From the NCBI RefSeq assembly GCF_002776695.1, contig NZ_LFJC01000003.1, positions 3,123,188 to 3,187,187 of the forward strand: 64,000 nt of DNA, in the 5' to 3' direction. The stretch comes from Bradyrhizobium nitroreducens (lineage in GTDB: Bacteria; Pseudomonadota; Alphaproteobacteria; Rhizobiales; Xanthobacteraceae). The notes under the pieces were generated by a model. It worked only from the letters and a program-made list of their open reading frames with translations. It made no database searches and had not been told where the DNA came from. Each line of letters starts with the position of its first letter. The first letter of the stretch is position 1. Of the stretch, positions 25,315 through 34,794 are shown one piece after another. Made by a program: the position numbers and the translations under genes.

Positions 25315-26205
25315 ATGGACCTTTTCCTGCAGTATCTCGTCAACGGCGCCGTGACAGGCAGTACCTACGTGCTCGTCGCTGTGGGCTTGACGTTGATCTT
25401 TGGTATTTTGGGCGTGGTGAACTTCGCTCACGGCGAGTTCTACATGATTGGGGGCTATGCCGGGATATTTGCCGTCACCGCGATGAACCTGCCGCTCTTG
25501 CCGGCCATCGTCTTCGTTCTCGCCGTGGCGGCGTGCGTCGGCCTCGCCGCCGAGGCGATCCTTCATCGGCCCATGAAAGACCGCGATGCGACCAGCTCCA
25601 TCGTATCGTCGTTCGGCTTGGCGGTCGCGCTGCAGAATGCCGCGTTGATCGTCATGGGACCGCAGCCGCAGCGCCTCAACCTCGACGCTTCGAAGATGCC
25701 CCTTCTCTCGGAGCTTCCAACGGAGTTCGGGCCCGTCTTTCTTCCTCATCAACGCATGCTGATTCCGTTGACGATGGTGGCCCTGATCGGCGCTCTCTAC
25801 GCCGTCCTCCGGTACACTTGGACCGGCCGCAGCCTTCGGGCCATGGCCCAACATTCGACCGTAGCCAGACTCTGCGGCGTCCGGGTCGATCGCGTCGCAA
25901 TGGTCACGTTCGCGACCGGAGCAGCGCTGGCGGGAATCGCCGGGATGCTGATGTCTTCCGTGTTTCTGGTCTACCCGATCGTCGGCAACATGATCGCTCT
26001 GAAGGCGTTTACGGTCGTTATCCTCGGGGGAATGGGAAATGTCATCGGAGCTGCGGTCGCGGGCCTGCTTCTCGGCGTGATCGAGTCGCTTACGTCCGCT
26101 TATGTCTCGAATTCGACGCGGGACATCGTCGGCTTCGTCATCGTCATCGGGGTGCTATTATTCCTCCCGAATGGATTGTTCGGCAAATCGGTCGGCCGAT
26201 CATGA
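25315..26205 (+). CDS. livH: LIV-type ABC transporter permease, LivH family (system 2)
   Basis: This integral-membrane subunit of 296 residues shows the family block VGLTLIFGILGVVNFAHGEFYMIGG near the N-terminus and ILGGMGNVIGAAVAGLLLGVIES near the C-terminus. ATG 25315 is preferred; a TTG at 25291 would add eight residues. Its stop overlaps the LivM start as ATGA. It pairs with the LivM subunit of the same operon. Confidence 0.9.
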   Translation: MDLFLQYLVNGAVTGSTYVLVAVGLTLIFGILGVVNFAHGEFYMIGGYAGIFAVTAMNLPLLPAIVFVLAVAACVGLAAEAILHRPMKDRDATSSIVSSFGLAVALQNAALIVMGPQPQRLNLDASKMPLLSELPTEFGPVFLPHQRMLIPLTMVALIGALYAVLRYTWTGRSLRAMAQHSTVARLCGVRVDRVAMVTFATGAALAGIAGMLMSSVFLVYPIVGNMIALKAFTVVILGGMGNVIGAAVAGLLLGVIESLTSAYVSNSTRDIVGFVIVIGVLLFLPNGLFGKSVGRS

Positions 26206-27137
26206 AGATGTCCATTTGCGCGTTGCCTGTGATCGCGGGCCTGGCGATCGCTCCGCTGGGCCTGGGGGGATACGAACTCAGCGTGCTGATGACGATCCTG
26301 TTCTATGTCATTCTGACGCTCGGGCTCGATCTCGTCACCGGCTATTGCGGCCAATTCTCGTTCGCGACGGGCGCGTTTTACGGCATCGGCGCATATACGG
26401 CGGCCATCATGAGCCGTGATCTCGGCACGTCAATTTGGTGGCACCTGCCCGCCGGGGCCTTAGTCGCCGGCTCGTTCGGCCTTCTGCTCGGAATTCCCGC
26501 TCTTCGTCTGACGGGACATTTTCTTGCGATCGTCACGATCGCCTTTCAGACGATTATGTACCTGGCCATATCGCAATGGACCTCCTTCACCGGGGGGCAG
26601 GTCGGATTGCACGTTGAGAGCGCGGGCAAATTGGCGGTTTTCGGTACGACACTCTTCGAACTGGGAAGTCTTAGATCGTACTACTGGTTGACGCTTGGCG
26701 TGACGACCGTCTGCGTCCTCGCAGCCTGGCGTCTAGTCAACTCTCGGCTGGGAAAAGAATGGGTCGCGATACGCGACGACGAGACGCTGGCGAGCGCGAT
26801 CGGGCTCAACACGACGCGCGGCAAGCTCACGGCATTCGTCGCTTATGCTGCGTTGGCCGGCATAGCGGGGGTGCTGACGGCGCATTCTTTGCGAGGAGTG
26901 ACGCCGGACGATTTCACGATCTGGATCTCGGCGACGGTCGTGGCGATGATGATGCTTGGCGGACGCGGAACGTTCATCGGCCCGATCATCGGAGCCGTCG
27001 TGCTCGCAATCGTCCCGGAATTTCTAGGAAGATACGCCGAATACAAGATGCTGATCTACGGAACGATCCTGGTGATCGGCATGACTTTGGTGCCCGAGGG
27101 CGTGATCGGTCGGTTACGTCGGAGCGCCTCAAGATGA
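26202..27137 (+). CDS. livM: LIV-type ABC transporter permease, LivM family (system 2)
   Basis: This second channel subunit of system 2 has 311 residues and about eight to nine hydrophobic helices. The blocks GLDLVTGYCGQFSFATGAFYGIGAY (about 39-63) and MMLGGRGTFIGPIIGAVVLAI (about 250) are typical. It overlaps both neighbours by ATGA junctions, so the operon is translationally coupled. Longer upstream reading in this frame crosses livH and is not used. Confidence 0.9.
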   Translation: MKMSICALPVIAGLAIAPLGLGGYELSVLMTILFYVILTLGLDLVTGYCGQFSFATGAFYGIGAYTAAIMSRDLGTSIWWHLPAGALVAGSFGLLLGIPALRLTGHFLAIVTIAFQTIMYLAISQWTSFTGGQVGLHVESAGKLAVFGTTLFELGSLRSYYWLTLGVTTVCVLAAWRLVNSRLGKEWVAIRDDETLASAIGLNTTRGKLTAFVAYAALAGIAGVLTAHSLRGVTPDDFTIWISATVVAMMMLGGRGTFIGPIIGAVVLAIVPEFLGRYAEYKMLIYGTILVIGMTLVPEGVIGRLRRSASR

Positions 27138-27922
27138 ACACGGCATTGCTGGAGGCACGGTGTCTGGTCAAGCGGTTCGGTGGCGTGACTGCGGTAAGTG
27201 GCGCAACGCTCGCCGTCGGAGAGGGACAGATCTTGGGTCTGATCGGGCCGAACGGTTCCGGAAAGTCGACCATGGTCAATCTGCTGACGGGCGAGACGGT
27301 GCCGGATGAAGGAGAGATCGTCTTCGCCGGAGAAGTCGTAACGCGGCTGCCATCCTACAGGCGGGCGCGGCTCGGCATGGCGCGATCTTTCCAGATGTTG
27401 CGATTGTTCGGTTCTTTGACCGTTGAAGATAATCTGGTCCTTGCCGGCCATATCCGGATGAGCGCCGGGGTTATCGGGTCCGCCTTGAATAGTCAGAGCG
27501 CGCGCTCCGAAGAGGCGGCAGCCAGAACGCGAGCCCGCGAACTGCTCTCGTGGTTCGAGCTTGAGGAATTCGCGTCGCGGTCGGTCACGGCGCTTTCTAT
27601 CGGCCAGCAGCGCATGGTGGAGATCGCGCGAGGATTGATGAGCGAACCTAGCATGCTCGTTCTCGACGAGCCGGCTGCGGGGCTCTCCCCGCCGAATGTC
27701 GACCGTTTGATACTGCTCGTTCGAAGACTGAGGGACGAGTTCGGCATCTCGATCCTTCTGGTCGAACACGTGATGCGCGTGGTGCGCGAGCTGTGCGACC
27801 AAGTGGTGGTTCTGGACGCCGGCCGGAAGATCGCAGAGGGGACGCCGGAGCAGGTCGTGAACGATCCTCTCGTCATAGAAGCCTACATCGGCTCGGGATG
27901 GAAGCGCCGTGCTCAAGCTTGA
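27134..27922 (+). CDS. livG: LIV-type ABC transporter ATPase, LivG family (system 2)
   Basis: This cytoplasmic ATPase of 262 residues has Walker A GPNGSGKST (about 42), signature LSIGQQRMVEIARG (about 155) and Walker B MLVLDEPAAGL, followed by LVEHVMRVV with the switch histidine. All motifs are canonical, unlike LivG of system 1. The start overlaps the LivM stop, and the end overlaps the LivF start by 14 bases. Confidence 0.92.
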   Translation: MNTALLEARCLVKRFGGVTAVSGATLAVGEGQILGLIGPNGSGKSTMVNLLTGETVPDEGEIVFAGEVVTRLPSYRRARLGMARSFQMLRLFGSLTVEDNLVLAGHIRMSAGVIGSALNSQSARSEEAAARTRARELLSWFELEEFASRSVTALSIGQQRMVEIARGLMSEPSMLVLDEPAAGLSPPNVDRLILLVRRLRDEFGISILLVEHVMRVVRELCDQVVVLDAGRKIAEGTPEQVVNDPLVIEAYIGSGWKRRAQA

Positions 27923-28625
27923 GAACGTTGTCGCGGGTTACGGTCGCACACGCATTCTGAATGGCGTCAGCATGAACGTTCCGTCGGGTGGGTTGGTTGC
28001 GCTGCTTGGAGGAAACGGCACCGGCAAATCGACGACCCTGAAGTCGATCGTCGGGTTGGTTGCCGTGCAGCAAGGCCAGGTCGAGTTGAACGGGAATGCG
28101 ATAAACGCCGTTCCGGCGGAGGAGCGGGTCGCGCATGGCCTGTCGCTCGTGCCGCAAGGAAAGGAAGTCTTCAGCGCAATGAGCGTCGAAGAGAATCTCC
28201 TTATGGGCGCCTTCCACCGGAGGAGGGACCGGAAAATGATCGCTGAAGACCTCGAGGGGATCTATGGCCGATTCAGGCGCTTGAAGGAGCGCCGCCGCGT
28301 CGATGCCGGCCTCCTCTCCGGAGGCGAGCGGCAGATGCTTTCGATTGGGCGGTCGCTCATGGCGCGTCCTAGCGTGCTCTTGCTCGACGAGCCATCTGCG
28401 GCTCTCGCACCTCGCGTAGTGGAGGAAATCGCGGAGGCGATTCTGAATCTGCGATCTTTGGGCCTCACGTTGCTTCTTGTCGAGCAGAACGTCGGCATGG
28501 CGCTCGACATCGCCGACTACATCTATGTCATCCGAGGCGGACGCATCGCTTACGAACGAGAAGTCGGAAGTGGCATCGCGATGGAGGAACTCCAAGAGTT
28601 CTATCTCGGCGCCGAGCGGCATTAA
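27909..28625 (+). CDS. livF: LIV-type ABC transporter ATPase, LivF family (system 2)
   Basis: This second ATPase (238 residues, GTG start) of system 2 has Walker A GGNGTGKST, signature LSGGERQMLSIGRS and Walker B VLLLDEPSAAL, then the LivF-typical LVEQNVGMAL. It overlaps livG and is followed after 38 bases by an SDR that is probably co-transcribed. Confidence 0.9.
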   Translation: MLKLENVVAGYGRTRILNGVSMNVPSGGLVALLGGNGTGKSTTLKSIVGLVAVQQGQVELNGNAINAVPAEERVAHGLSLVPQGKEVFSAMSVEENLLMGAFHRRRDRKMIAEDLEGIYGRFRRLKERRRVDAGLLSGGERQMLSIGRSLMARPSVLLLDEPSAALAPRVVEEIAEAILNLRSLGLTLLLVEQNVGMALDIADYIYVIRGGRIAYEREVGSGIAMEELQEFYLGAERH

Positions 28626-28663
28626 ACCGCTTGCTACGACAACGGTCCTCGAAAGGAGCAGGC

Positions 28664-29440
28664 ATGAACGCAGGAACGCAACGGCGGTTCGAGGGACGAG
28701 TCACTGTCGTTACAGGTGCCGCCGGCGCACTGGGGCGCGCTTGCGCCGCGTCGCTGGCCAATGAAGGAGCAAAATTGGTCTTGTTCGATCGCGATCCAAA
28801 CGGATTGGCGGAAACAGCCGCAATCTGCCCGGGCTCAGAAACAGTCGTGGGTGACGTAAGATACGCGGCGGACGTGAAGCGGGCAGCAGAAGCTGCGCGC
28901 GAGCGGTTTGGCCCTGTTGAATCACTGGTCGCGGCGGCCGGTATCGCCGGTCCATCAAAAAAGGCCATCGAAGTAGAGGAAGACGAGTTCGACCTGCTCT
29001 TCGACGTGAACGTCAAGGGGAGTTGGCTCGCCGCGAAGTACTTGATTCCGCAAATGCGCGAGCTCGGCCGCGGCTCGGTCGTGCTGTTTTCTTCGGCGGC
29101 CGGTCTTCGCGGTTCACCCGTATTGTCGGTTTATTCGGCCACGAAGGGTGCCGTAACGCTTTTAACTAAGAGCCTAGCGCTCAATCACGCGACCGAAAAC
29201 ATCCGCGTTAACTGCGTCTGTCCCGGAACGATCGAGTCTCCGATGGTTCGTCTGTCTATCGCGGACGCCGGAGATGCAACCGCTCAATCGGCACGAGAAG
29301 ATCTGCAAAAGTCCATGCATCCGATGCAGCGTTTTGGCCTTCCGTCGGAAGTCGTCGGAGCCGTTCTCTATCTCCTTAGCGACGAAGCCTCGTTCACCAC
29401 CGGGGTCGCCCTACCGATCGACGGAGGACGCCTGGCCTAG
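28664..29440 (+). CDS. SDR family oxidoreductase
   Basis: This short-chain dehydrogenase of 258 residues has the cofactor motif TGAAGALGRA (about 16), AAAGIAG in the NNAG position and the catalytic YSATKGA (about 157), and ends LPIDGGRLA. ATG 28664 follows AAGGAG; an upstream ATG at 28631 has no such site. It closes the LIV system 2 operon. An open role in oxidising the imported compound is inferred from position only. Confidence 0.88.
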   Translation: MNAGTQRRFEGRVTVVTGAAGALGRACAASLANEGAKLVLFDRDPNGLAETAAICPGSETVVGDVRYAADVKRAAEAARERFGPVESLVAAAGIAGPSKKAIEVEEDEFDLLFDVNVKGSWLAAKYLIPQMRELGRGSVVLFSSAAGLRGSPVLSVYSATKGAVTLLTKSLALNHATENIRVNCVCPGTIESPMVRLSIADAGDATAQSAREDLQKSMHPMQRFGLPSEVVGAVLYLLSDEASFTTGVALPIDGGRLA

Positions 29441-29787
29441 AGCCGCGACAATCAACAGCGATTACCGATGTGATGAAGCCGAGGAGGGCATGCCCGCAGC
29501 AGGCGATCGCAGATGCGCCGTCTTGATCCGAAGGGACGCGCCGCAGGCTGGAGGGATGAGGAGGTTATCTAATACCATCTATCGACGTGCTCTCTCGTGC
29601 GTGCAGTCCCGCGGGGGGCTTTCTGACCCGTATCATGCGGTTTCGCCTATATTTTCCATGTGTCTGCACAAAGAAACAGCGATGTAATGTTGTAAGACGA
29701 TTTGACGAGCATGTTGTCAATCATGTTAGAGTACGGAAGTATAGTGCCTGAGGCCGGACTTGGACCTCGGGGGCAGCGAGAGGAACG
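29441..29787. other. Intergenic region before LLM monooxygenase 2
   Basis: No gene is recognised in these 347 bases. The last 120 bases are AT-rich and contain the TTGT-N3-ACGA element at 29690-29700. GAGAGGAACG serves the next ATG. Confidence 0.55.
29690..29700. promoter_or_regulatory. Candidate GntR/FCD operator, site A
   Basis: TTGTAAGACGA resembles TTGTATGACAA at 37049-37059, with 9 of 11 positions equal. Each precedes one of two paralogous LLM genes by a similar distance (68-87 bases). Binding by the FCD regulator is inferred. Confidence 0.35.
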
Positions 29788-30921
29788 ATGCAAGAGATTG
29801 AATTTCCCAGGACAGGAAGCTCTCGCAAGCCAAAGCTCTGGGACGGCAGCATGCGCTTTGGCATTTTCTGGCCTGGGACAAGAACAAAGCTTCCTTCCGA
29901 GCGCATCGCGGAGCTCAACCCGGATCCTCTTGACATCGAGAACCACCTTTCGTTGGCACGAGCCTGCGAGCAGGTTTCACTCGATCTCGTGCTGCTAGGC
30001 GATGGATACGCGCCGAGCTCCGAAGAAGGCACGCGCATCGGTTTTCAGGATCCGGGGTTGCACGCCCTCATTCTCGCGGCGCCGATCATTATGGCCACGC
30101 GCCATCTGGGCGTCATCTCCACACTTCACACGACGTTTTTCCATCCGGCTCACATCGCGAGGTTCGCCGCCAATTTGGATTGGTTGAGCAACGGTCGCTG
30201 GGGTTGGAACATCGTCAACGGTTATCGAGACTACGAAGCAAGTCTGTTCGGTTTCGAATCGCTGCCAGACAGCGCTGCGCTCTATGACGCGGCCGCAGAA
30301 GCGATCGCGGTTATCGAGTCTCTCTGGGACGGCACGCGCCGGACCGAATTCGACGGTCGCCATTACAGAAGCCACGGCAAGATGAAGGGACCGTATCCGT
30401 CGGAGCGTCCCGTTTTCGTCTGCGCAGCGGCCTCCGATCGAGGGCGTCGATTCACCGCCACTCACTGCGACTATTTGTTCGCATCTCCAACCGAGTTATC
30501 CGACCTGCCGGCCATCAAGCAGGACGTCAGTCGCTATGCGCACGAAGCCGGTCGGCCGGCGCCTGAGACACTCGTCGTGATCGACCTTCACATTCGAGAG
30601 CAGCAAGGTGAAGCCAGGCGGGTTTTCGACGATCTGATGGGCAGCATGGAAACCAATGAGGCCGGTCGGAAGTGGTCGGGACAGATTGGACGACTGCGCA
30701 ACGAGCAAAAAAAACCGTTCAAATTCCCCGCCTTTGTCGGAACGTCACGCGAGGTGGCGGATCAGATCATCGCCGCTCATGAACAATGGGGGCTGAACGG
30801 CGTCTTGTTCCGGCCTTTAATTTGCTCCGCCGAAGAAGTGCTTCGCCTGGCGCCAGTCATGGACATCCTGGAGCGCGCCGGCGTTCGCAAGAATCCAAAG
30901 GCAAGGGACTATTCTTGGTAA
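29788..30921 (+). CDS. LLM class flavin-dependent monooxygenase 2
   Basis: This luciferase-like FMN-dependent oxygenase has 377 residues. GISTLHTTFFHPAHIAR-like residues (VISTLHTTFFHPAHIAR, about 110) and NGRWGWNIVNGYRDYEAS (about 135-152) form the flavin-pocket core. It is a close paralogue of 37128-38267, including the unusual N-terminal extension with RKPK before MRFGIFWPGTRT and the identical C-terminal RDYSW, so the start at 29788 is favoured over the inner ATG at 29851. No reductase is adjacent. It is followed by an MFS carrier, a ketopantoate-reductase-like enzyme and an M20 hydrolase in one direction. The substrate is unknown. Confidence 0.9.
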   Translation: MQEIEFPRTGSSRKPKLWDGSMRFGIFWPGTRTKLPSERIAELNPDPLDIENHLSLARACEQVSLDLVLLGDGYAPSSEEGTRIGFQDPGLHALILAAPIIMATRHLGVISTLHTTFFHPAHIARFAANLDWLSNGRWGWNIVNGYRDYEASLFGFESLPDSAALYDAAAEAIAVIESLWDGTRRTEFDGRHYRSHGKMKGPYPSERPVFVCAAASDRGRRFTATHCDYLFASPTELSDLPAIKQDVSRYAHEAGRPAPETLVVIDLHIREQQGEARRVFDDLMGSMETNEAGRKWSGQIGRLRNEQKKPFKFPAFVGTSREVADQIIAAHEQWGLNGVLFRPLICSAEEVLRLAPVMDILERAGVRKNPKARDYSW

Positions 30922-30973
30922 CGAACTGCGGCTTCTCCGCAGACGGTCCGAGTTCAAAGAAACAGGGGACACC

Positions 30974-32290
30974 ATGGTCGATCAGACGAGTGCCACCGAG
31001 ATGCATCTAGTCGGCGCGACGATCGATCGGGCTGAGCCACGACCAGCCTTCAGAAAGTTCATTGCTGCAGCTACGGTTGGCAACATCTTCGAGTGGTATG
31101 ACTGGGGCGTCTTCGCCTTCGTCGTCACCTACATCGCGCGAAACTTCTTTCCATCGCAGGATCCCACCGCTGCGTTGCTATCGACTTTCGCGACTTTCGG
31201 TGCTGGCTTCGTGGCCCGACCCGCTGGCGCCTTATTGATCGGCTGGATTGGCGACCGGTTCGGCCGCAAAACGGCGCTCATGACGACGATCTACGTCATG
31301 GCAATCGGAACGGTCGGCACGGCCCTTATCCCGAGCTTCAATACTATTGGCGTCTGGGCGCCTGTCCTGCTCGTATCCGCTCGCTTGCTGCAAGGCATCT
31401 CCACAGGGGGGGAGCTCGGTGGTTCTTTGGCGTTCATCATCGAGTGGGCGCCGCGTCATCTGCGTGGTTTCTACGGAAGCTTTCAGCAGGCATCCACCAT
31501 CGTCGGTTTGTTGATAGGCTCGGCGGTCTCCGCCGTGTTGAATAGCATCTTGACCCCGGATCAGATGGTCGAATGGGGGTGGCGTGTCCCATTCATCATA
31601 GGCGGCGTTCTGCTCCCCATCGGCATTTGGATGAGGCGCGACCTCGAGGACACGCCTGCCTTTCTGGAGTCGAAAAAGTCGAAAGCCGAGCCGATGTCTT
31701 TTCGGACGGGGGCCATCATGGTCCTGCGTGCCGTCGGGTTCGGAATTTGTTGGACGACATGTCAGTATCTGATCTTGAGCTACATGGCGACGTTTACCGC
31801 CAAGCAAGGAGGTTTGAGCGAGAGCCAGGCGCTTTGGTCGCACACGACGGGGCTCATTTGCGCAATCGTCTTTACGCCCATTTGGGGCTTTCTTTCTGAC
31901 AGCGTCGGACGCAAGCCGTTGCTCATCGCCGTGAATCTGTTTTTCTCGGGTATGGGATACTTCATCTTTTCATTCATCTCATCAGCGCCCGGGTTGTATT
32001 GGATCGTTGCCGTGCAATGCGTCCTTGGAGCCGTCATGGCCATTCATACCGGCGTGGGGCCTGCCGCCATCACGGAAATCTTTCCCACCAAATCCCGTTC
32101 GTTCTTGAACTCTCTCGCCTTCGCATTGGTGGTGACGATATTCGGTGGATTCTCGCCCTATGTGGCAACTTGGCTGATCCAGACAACAGGATCGCCGATC
32201 TCGCCATCATACTTGTTGATCGCAACCGGCCTGATCGCTGCCGCAACCGTCGCAGCGTCGAAAGAGACCGCTCACGATGAGCTTGCGTAA
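30974..32290 (+). CDS. MFS transporter, metabolite:H+ symporter type
   Basis: This inner-membrane carrier of 438 residues is of normal MFS length with twelve predicted helices. NIFEWYDWGVFAF (about 36-48) and the loop GWIGDRFGRKTALM (about 93-106) place it with shikimate/sialate/dicarboxylate MHS carriers. The second-half repeat GFLSDSVGRKPL is also present. It lies 52 bases after LLM monooxygenase 2 and 12 bases before the ketopantoate-reductase-like gene, suggesting an operon that imports and attacks one compound. Confidence 0.9.
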   Translation: MVDQTSATEMHLVGATIDRAEPRPAFRKFIAAATVGNIFEWYDWGVFAFVVTYIARNFFPSQDPTAALLSTFATFGAGFVARPAGALLIGWIGDRFGRKTALMTTIYVMAIGTVGTALIPSFNTIGVWAPVLLVSARLLQGISTGGELGGSLAFIIEWAPRHLRGFYGSFQQASTIVGLLIGSAVSAVLNSILTPDQMVEWGWRVPFIIGGVLLPIGIWMRRDLEDTPAFLESKKSKAEPMSFRTGAIMVLRAVGFGICWTTCQYLILSYMATFTAKQGGLSESQALWSHTTGLICAIVFTPIWGFLSDSVGRKPLLIAVNLFFSGMGYFIFSFISSAPGLYWIVAVQCVLGAVMAIHTGVGPAAITEIFPTKSRSFLNSLAFALVVTIFGGFSPYVATWLIQTTGSPISPSYLLIATGLIAAATVAASKETAHDELA

Positions 32291-32302
32291 CGGCGGCCGC
32301 AG

Positions 32303-33373
32303 ATGATTGATCGGGTTTGCATCTGGGGAGCGGGCGCAATCGGAGGCATTGTGGGGGCCCACCTCGCACGCGCTGGACAAGATGTGATCCTTGTTGACGT
32401 GGCCGACGAGCACGTGGAGCAGATCGTCTCGAAGGGGCTTACGATAGACGGCCCGATGGGAGGCTTCTCGATCGGCATTTCCGCGACGAAGCCGGAAGGA
32501 CTGAACGGAAAGTTCGGCGCCATCCTGCTTGCCGTCAAATCGCAGCATACGAAAGATGCCTGTCTGACGTTGCTCCCGCATCTCGCATCGGACGGCTACG
32601 TCGTTTCACTGCAGAATGGCCTGAACGAGCCGGTCATCGCCGATATCGTCGGCCGCGACCGTACGATCGGTGGCTTCGTCAATTTCGCCGGAGATTACCT
32701 GGAGCCGGGGCGGATCACCTATGGACTTCGCGGCACCGTCGCTGTCGGAGAACTCGATGGCACGATCACTCCGCGGCTCGAACATCTCAATCGGTGTCTT
32801 AGGCTATTTGAAGATAACGCGGTGATAAGCCCGAACATCATGGGCTATCTCTGGGGTAAGGCAGCTTATGGCGCAATGCTCACAGCGTCCGCGCTGACCC
32901 ATGCTCCGATCGCCGATTTCATTGGTAGTCCAAAGCGGCGCGTCCTCCTGACAAGGCTCGCGCAAGAAGTGCTGGATGTCGCACTGGCGGAAGGTGCTTC
33001 TCCGCTTGGATTCGATACTTTCGAGCCCGCGGCCTTCGTAGCGCGCGACGATATGGCGATGAACGCAAGTCTCGATGCGTTGGCCGCATTCAACCGCGGG
33101 ACCGGTAAGACCCATAGTGGAATCTGGCGGGATCTCGCGGTTCGAAAGCGGCCAACCGAGGTATCCGCGCAGTTCCAGCCGATCGAACGAATTGCGCGGC
33201 GGCACGATCTCGGGGTGCCACTTTTCCGGGCCCTTGTGGGGTTGATCAACGACATCGAAATGGGTCGTCGCGATCAGGGGGAAGAGCTTGCCGATGAACT
33301 CTGTCGTCGTTCGGAAGTCTTGCGTCCGATGGGCGATCCTCGATCGGCGCCGGCTCTATCTTCAAAATGGTAA
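32303..33373 (+). CDS. 2-dehydropantoate 2-reductase family oxidoreductase
   Basis: This 356-residue NAD(P)-dependent enzyme of the ApbA/PanE family has the N-terminal Rossmann motif WGAGAIGGIVGAHLARAG (about 8-25) and AVKSQHTKDA (about 78) with the family lysine. It is longer than pantothenate-pathway PanE (about 300). Its place between an MFS carrier and an M20 hydrolase argues for a catabolic 2-oxo/hydroxy acid reductase or dehydrogenase, not vitamin synthesis (inference). Confidence 0.85.
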   Translation: MIDRVCIWGAGAIGGIVGAHLARAGQDVILVDVADEHVEQIVSKGLTIDGPMGGFSIGISATKPEGLNGKFGAILLAVKSQHTKDACLTLLPHLASDGYVVSLQNGLNEPVIADIVGRDRTIGGFVNFAGDYLEPGRITYGLRGTVAVGELDGTITPRLEHLNRCLRLFEDNAVISPNIMGYLWGKAAYGAMLTASALTHAPIADFIGSPKRRVLLTRLAQEVLDVALAEGASPLGFDTFEPAAFVARDDMAMNASLDALAAFNRGTGKTHSGIWRDLAVRKRPTEVSAQFQPIERIARRHDLGVPLFRALVGLINDIEMGRRDQGEELADELCRRSEVLRPMGDPRSAPALSSKW

Positions 33374-33387
33374 ACTGAGGCTTTGGG

Positions 33388-34794
33388 ATGAATTCTTCTC
33401 GTGACGCAGCGATCAGTGCGGCGGAAGCAAGCTACGACGCCGGCCACTTTCTTCGCCGGCTCGAAAGCCTCGTAGCGGTACCGACCGAAAGCCATCCTCC
33501 GGAGCACAAGGAGGATTTGGTGCGTTATTGTCGCGAAGTGCTTGGGCCATTGGTCGAGTCGCTTGGATTTTCGATCTCGATTCTCGATAACCCGGAACGG
33601 CAGCATGGGCCTGTGATGCTCGGGACCCGTATCGAGGACGCGTCGCTGCCGACCGTGCTGATCTATGGGCACGGAGATGTCGTACGAGCTATGCCGGAGA
33701 GGTGGAGGACCGACTTGGATCCATGGACCGTCAAGGTCGAAGGCGACAGGATCTACGGTCGGGGGGTGGTCGACAACAAGGGCCAACATCTGCTTGCCAT
33801 CGAGGCCTTGCGAGCAGTGCTATCGGTTCGTGGACGATTGGGCTTCAATGCGAAGATCTTCGTCGAGACGGGCGAAGAGGCCGGTTCTCCGGGCTTACGC
33901 GGCATACTCCAGCGTCACCGGGAGGCTTGCGCAGCGGATGTCTTCATAGCTCTCGATGGTCTACGCCAGTCGATCTCGATACCGGAGGTGACCCTCGGGA
34001 CTCGAGGAGGCGTTGCGATGGATCTAGTCGTGAATCTCCGTGAGGGCGGGTTTCATTCGGGCCATTGGGGTGGGCTTCTCAAAGATCCTGCGGTCATCTT
34101 GTCACATGCAATCGCGAGCATCATTTCGCGAGACGGCCGAATTCTGGTGGAGGGATGGACGCCGGCCGTGATCCCCGCAGATGTGCGAAACGCATGTGCC
34201 GCGATCGTGGTCGATGAGCTGCCGAATGGACCATCGCCTGATCCCCAGTGGGGCGAACCCGGCCTCTCCCGCGCCGAACGTATCTTCATGTGGACCAGCG
34301 CAGTCGTACTCGCGAGCGTGTCCGGACAGCCTGATGCTCCGGTAAACGCTGTATCTGGCAGTGCGCGTGCCCGGATCCAGGTGCGACATACGGTCGACGT
34401 AGCGGCCGATGGGCTTGTGAGTGGGCTTCGAAAGCACCTCGACAAGGAGGGGTTCGTCGACGTGCAGGTCCTGGCGGTCCAGGAACGCGACGCGTTTCCG
34501 GCATCGAGGACGTCGTCTGAGGATCCCTGGGTACGGCTTGTCGTGAAATCGATGGCAGAGACGGCACGCAGGCCTCCAAACGTCGTTCCTAATATCGGTG
34601 CCTCGGGTCCTTCCGAGCTGTTTCGACAGGAACTCGGCACGCCAGTCTTGTGGCTCCCCTTCTCCTATGGCGGCTGCAATCAGCATGGTCCGGACGAGCA
34701 CGGTTTGGCGTCGATGTTTCGCGACGGGCTCGGCCTGATGGCCGGCATCTGGTGGGACATCGGCAGCGTGGATCCCGCGTCAATGCGTCGCTGA
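33388..34794 (+). CDS. M20 family amidohydrolase/peptidase 1
   Basis: This 468-residue zinc hydrolase has the M20 metal ligands and catalytic residues in order: GHGDVV (about 94), DNKGQH (about 129), the catalytic glutamate pair in ETGEEAGSPG (about 161) and a late His in NQHGPDEH (about 431). It is cytoplasmic with no signal. M20 enzymes cut amide bonds in dipeptides, N-acyl amino acids and N-carbamoyl compounds. It is a paralogue of 42175-43632. GAGGCTTTGGG precedes the ATG, and it is 14 bases from the preceding gene, so the four genes 29.8-34.8 kb look like one operon. Confidence 0.88.
   Translation: MNSSRDAAISAAEASYDAGHFLRRLESLVAVPTESHPPEHKEDLVRYCREVLGPLVESLGFSISILDNPERQHGPVMLGTRIEDASLPTVLIYGHGDVVRAMPERWRTDLDPWTVKVEGDRIYGRGVVDNKGQHLLAIEALRAVLSVRGRLGFNAKIFVETGEEAGSPGLRGILQRHREACAADVFIALDGLRQSISIPEVTLGTRGGVAMDLVVNLREGGFHSGHWGGLLKDPAVILSHAIASIISRDGRILVEGWTPAVIPADVRNACAAIVVDELPNGPSPDPQWGEPGLSRAERIFMWTSAVVLASVSGQPDAPVNAVSGSARARIQVRHTVDVAADGLVSGLRKHLDKEGFVDVQVLAVQERDAFPASRTSSEDPWVRLVVKSMAETARRPPNVVPNIGASGPSELFRQELGTPVLWLPFSYGGCNQHGPDEHGLASMFRDGLGLMAGIWWDIGSVDPASMRR

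Noticed and set aside
23928..25343. A 471-codon minus-strand open frame
   Set aside because: It runs antisense through the imidase-type hydrolase and the system 2 binding protein, both of which have clear family motifs. The antisense product has none.
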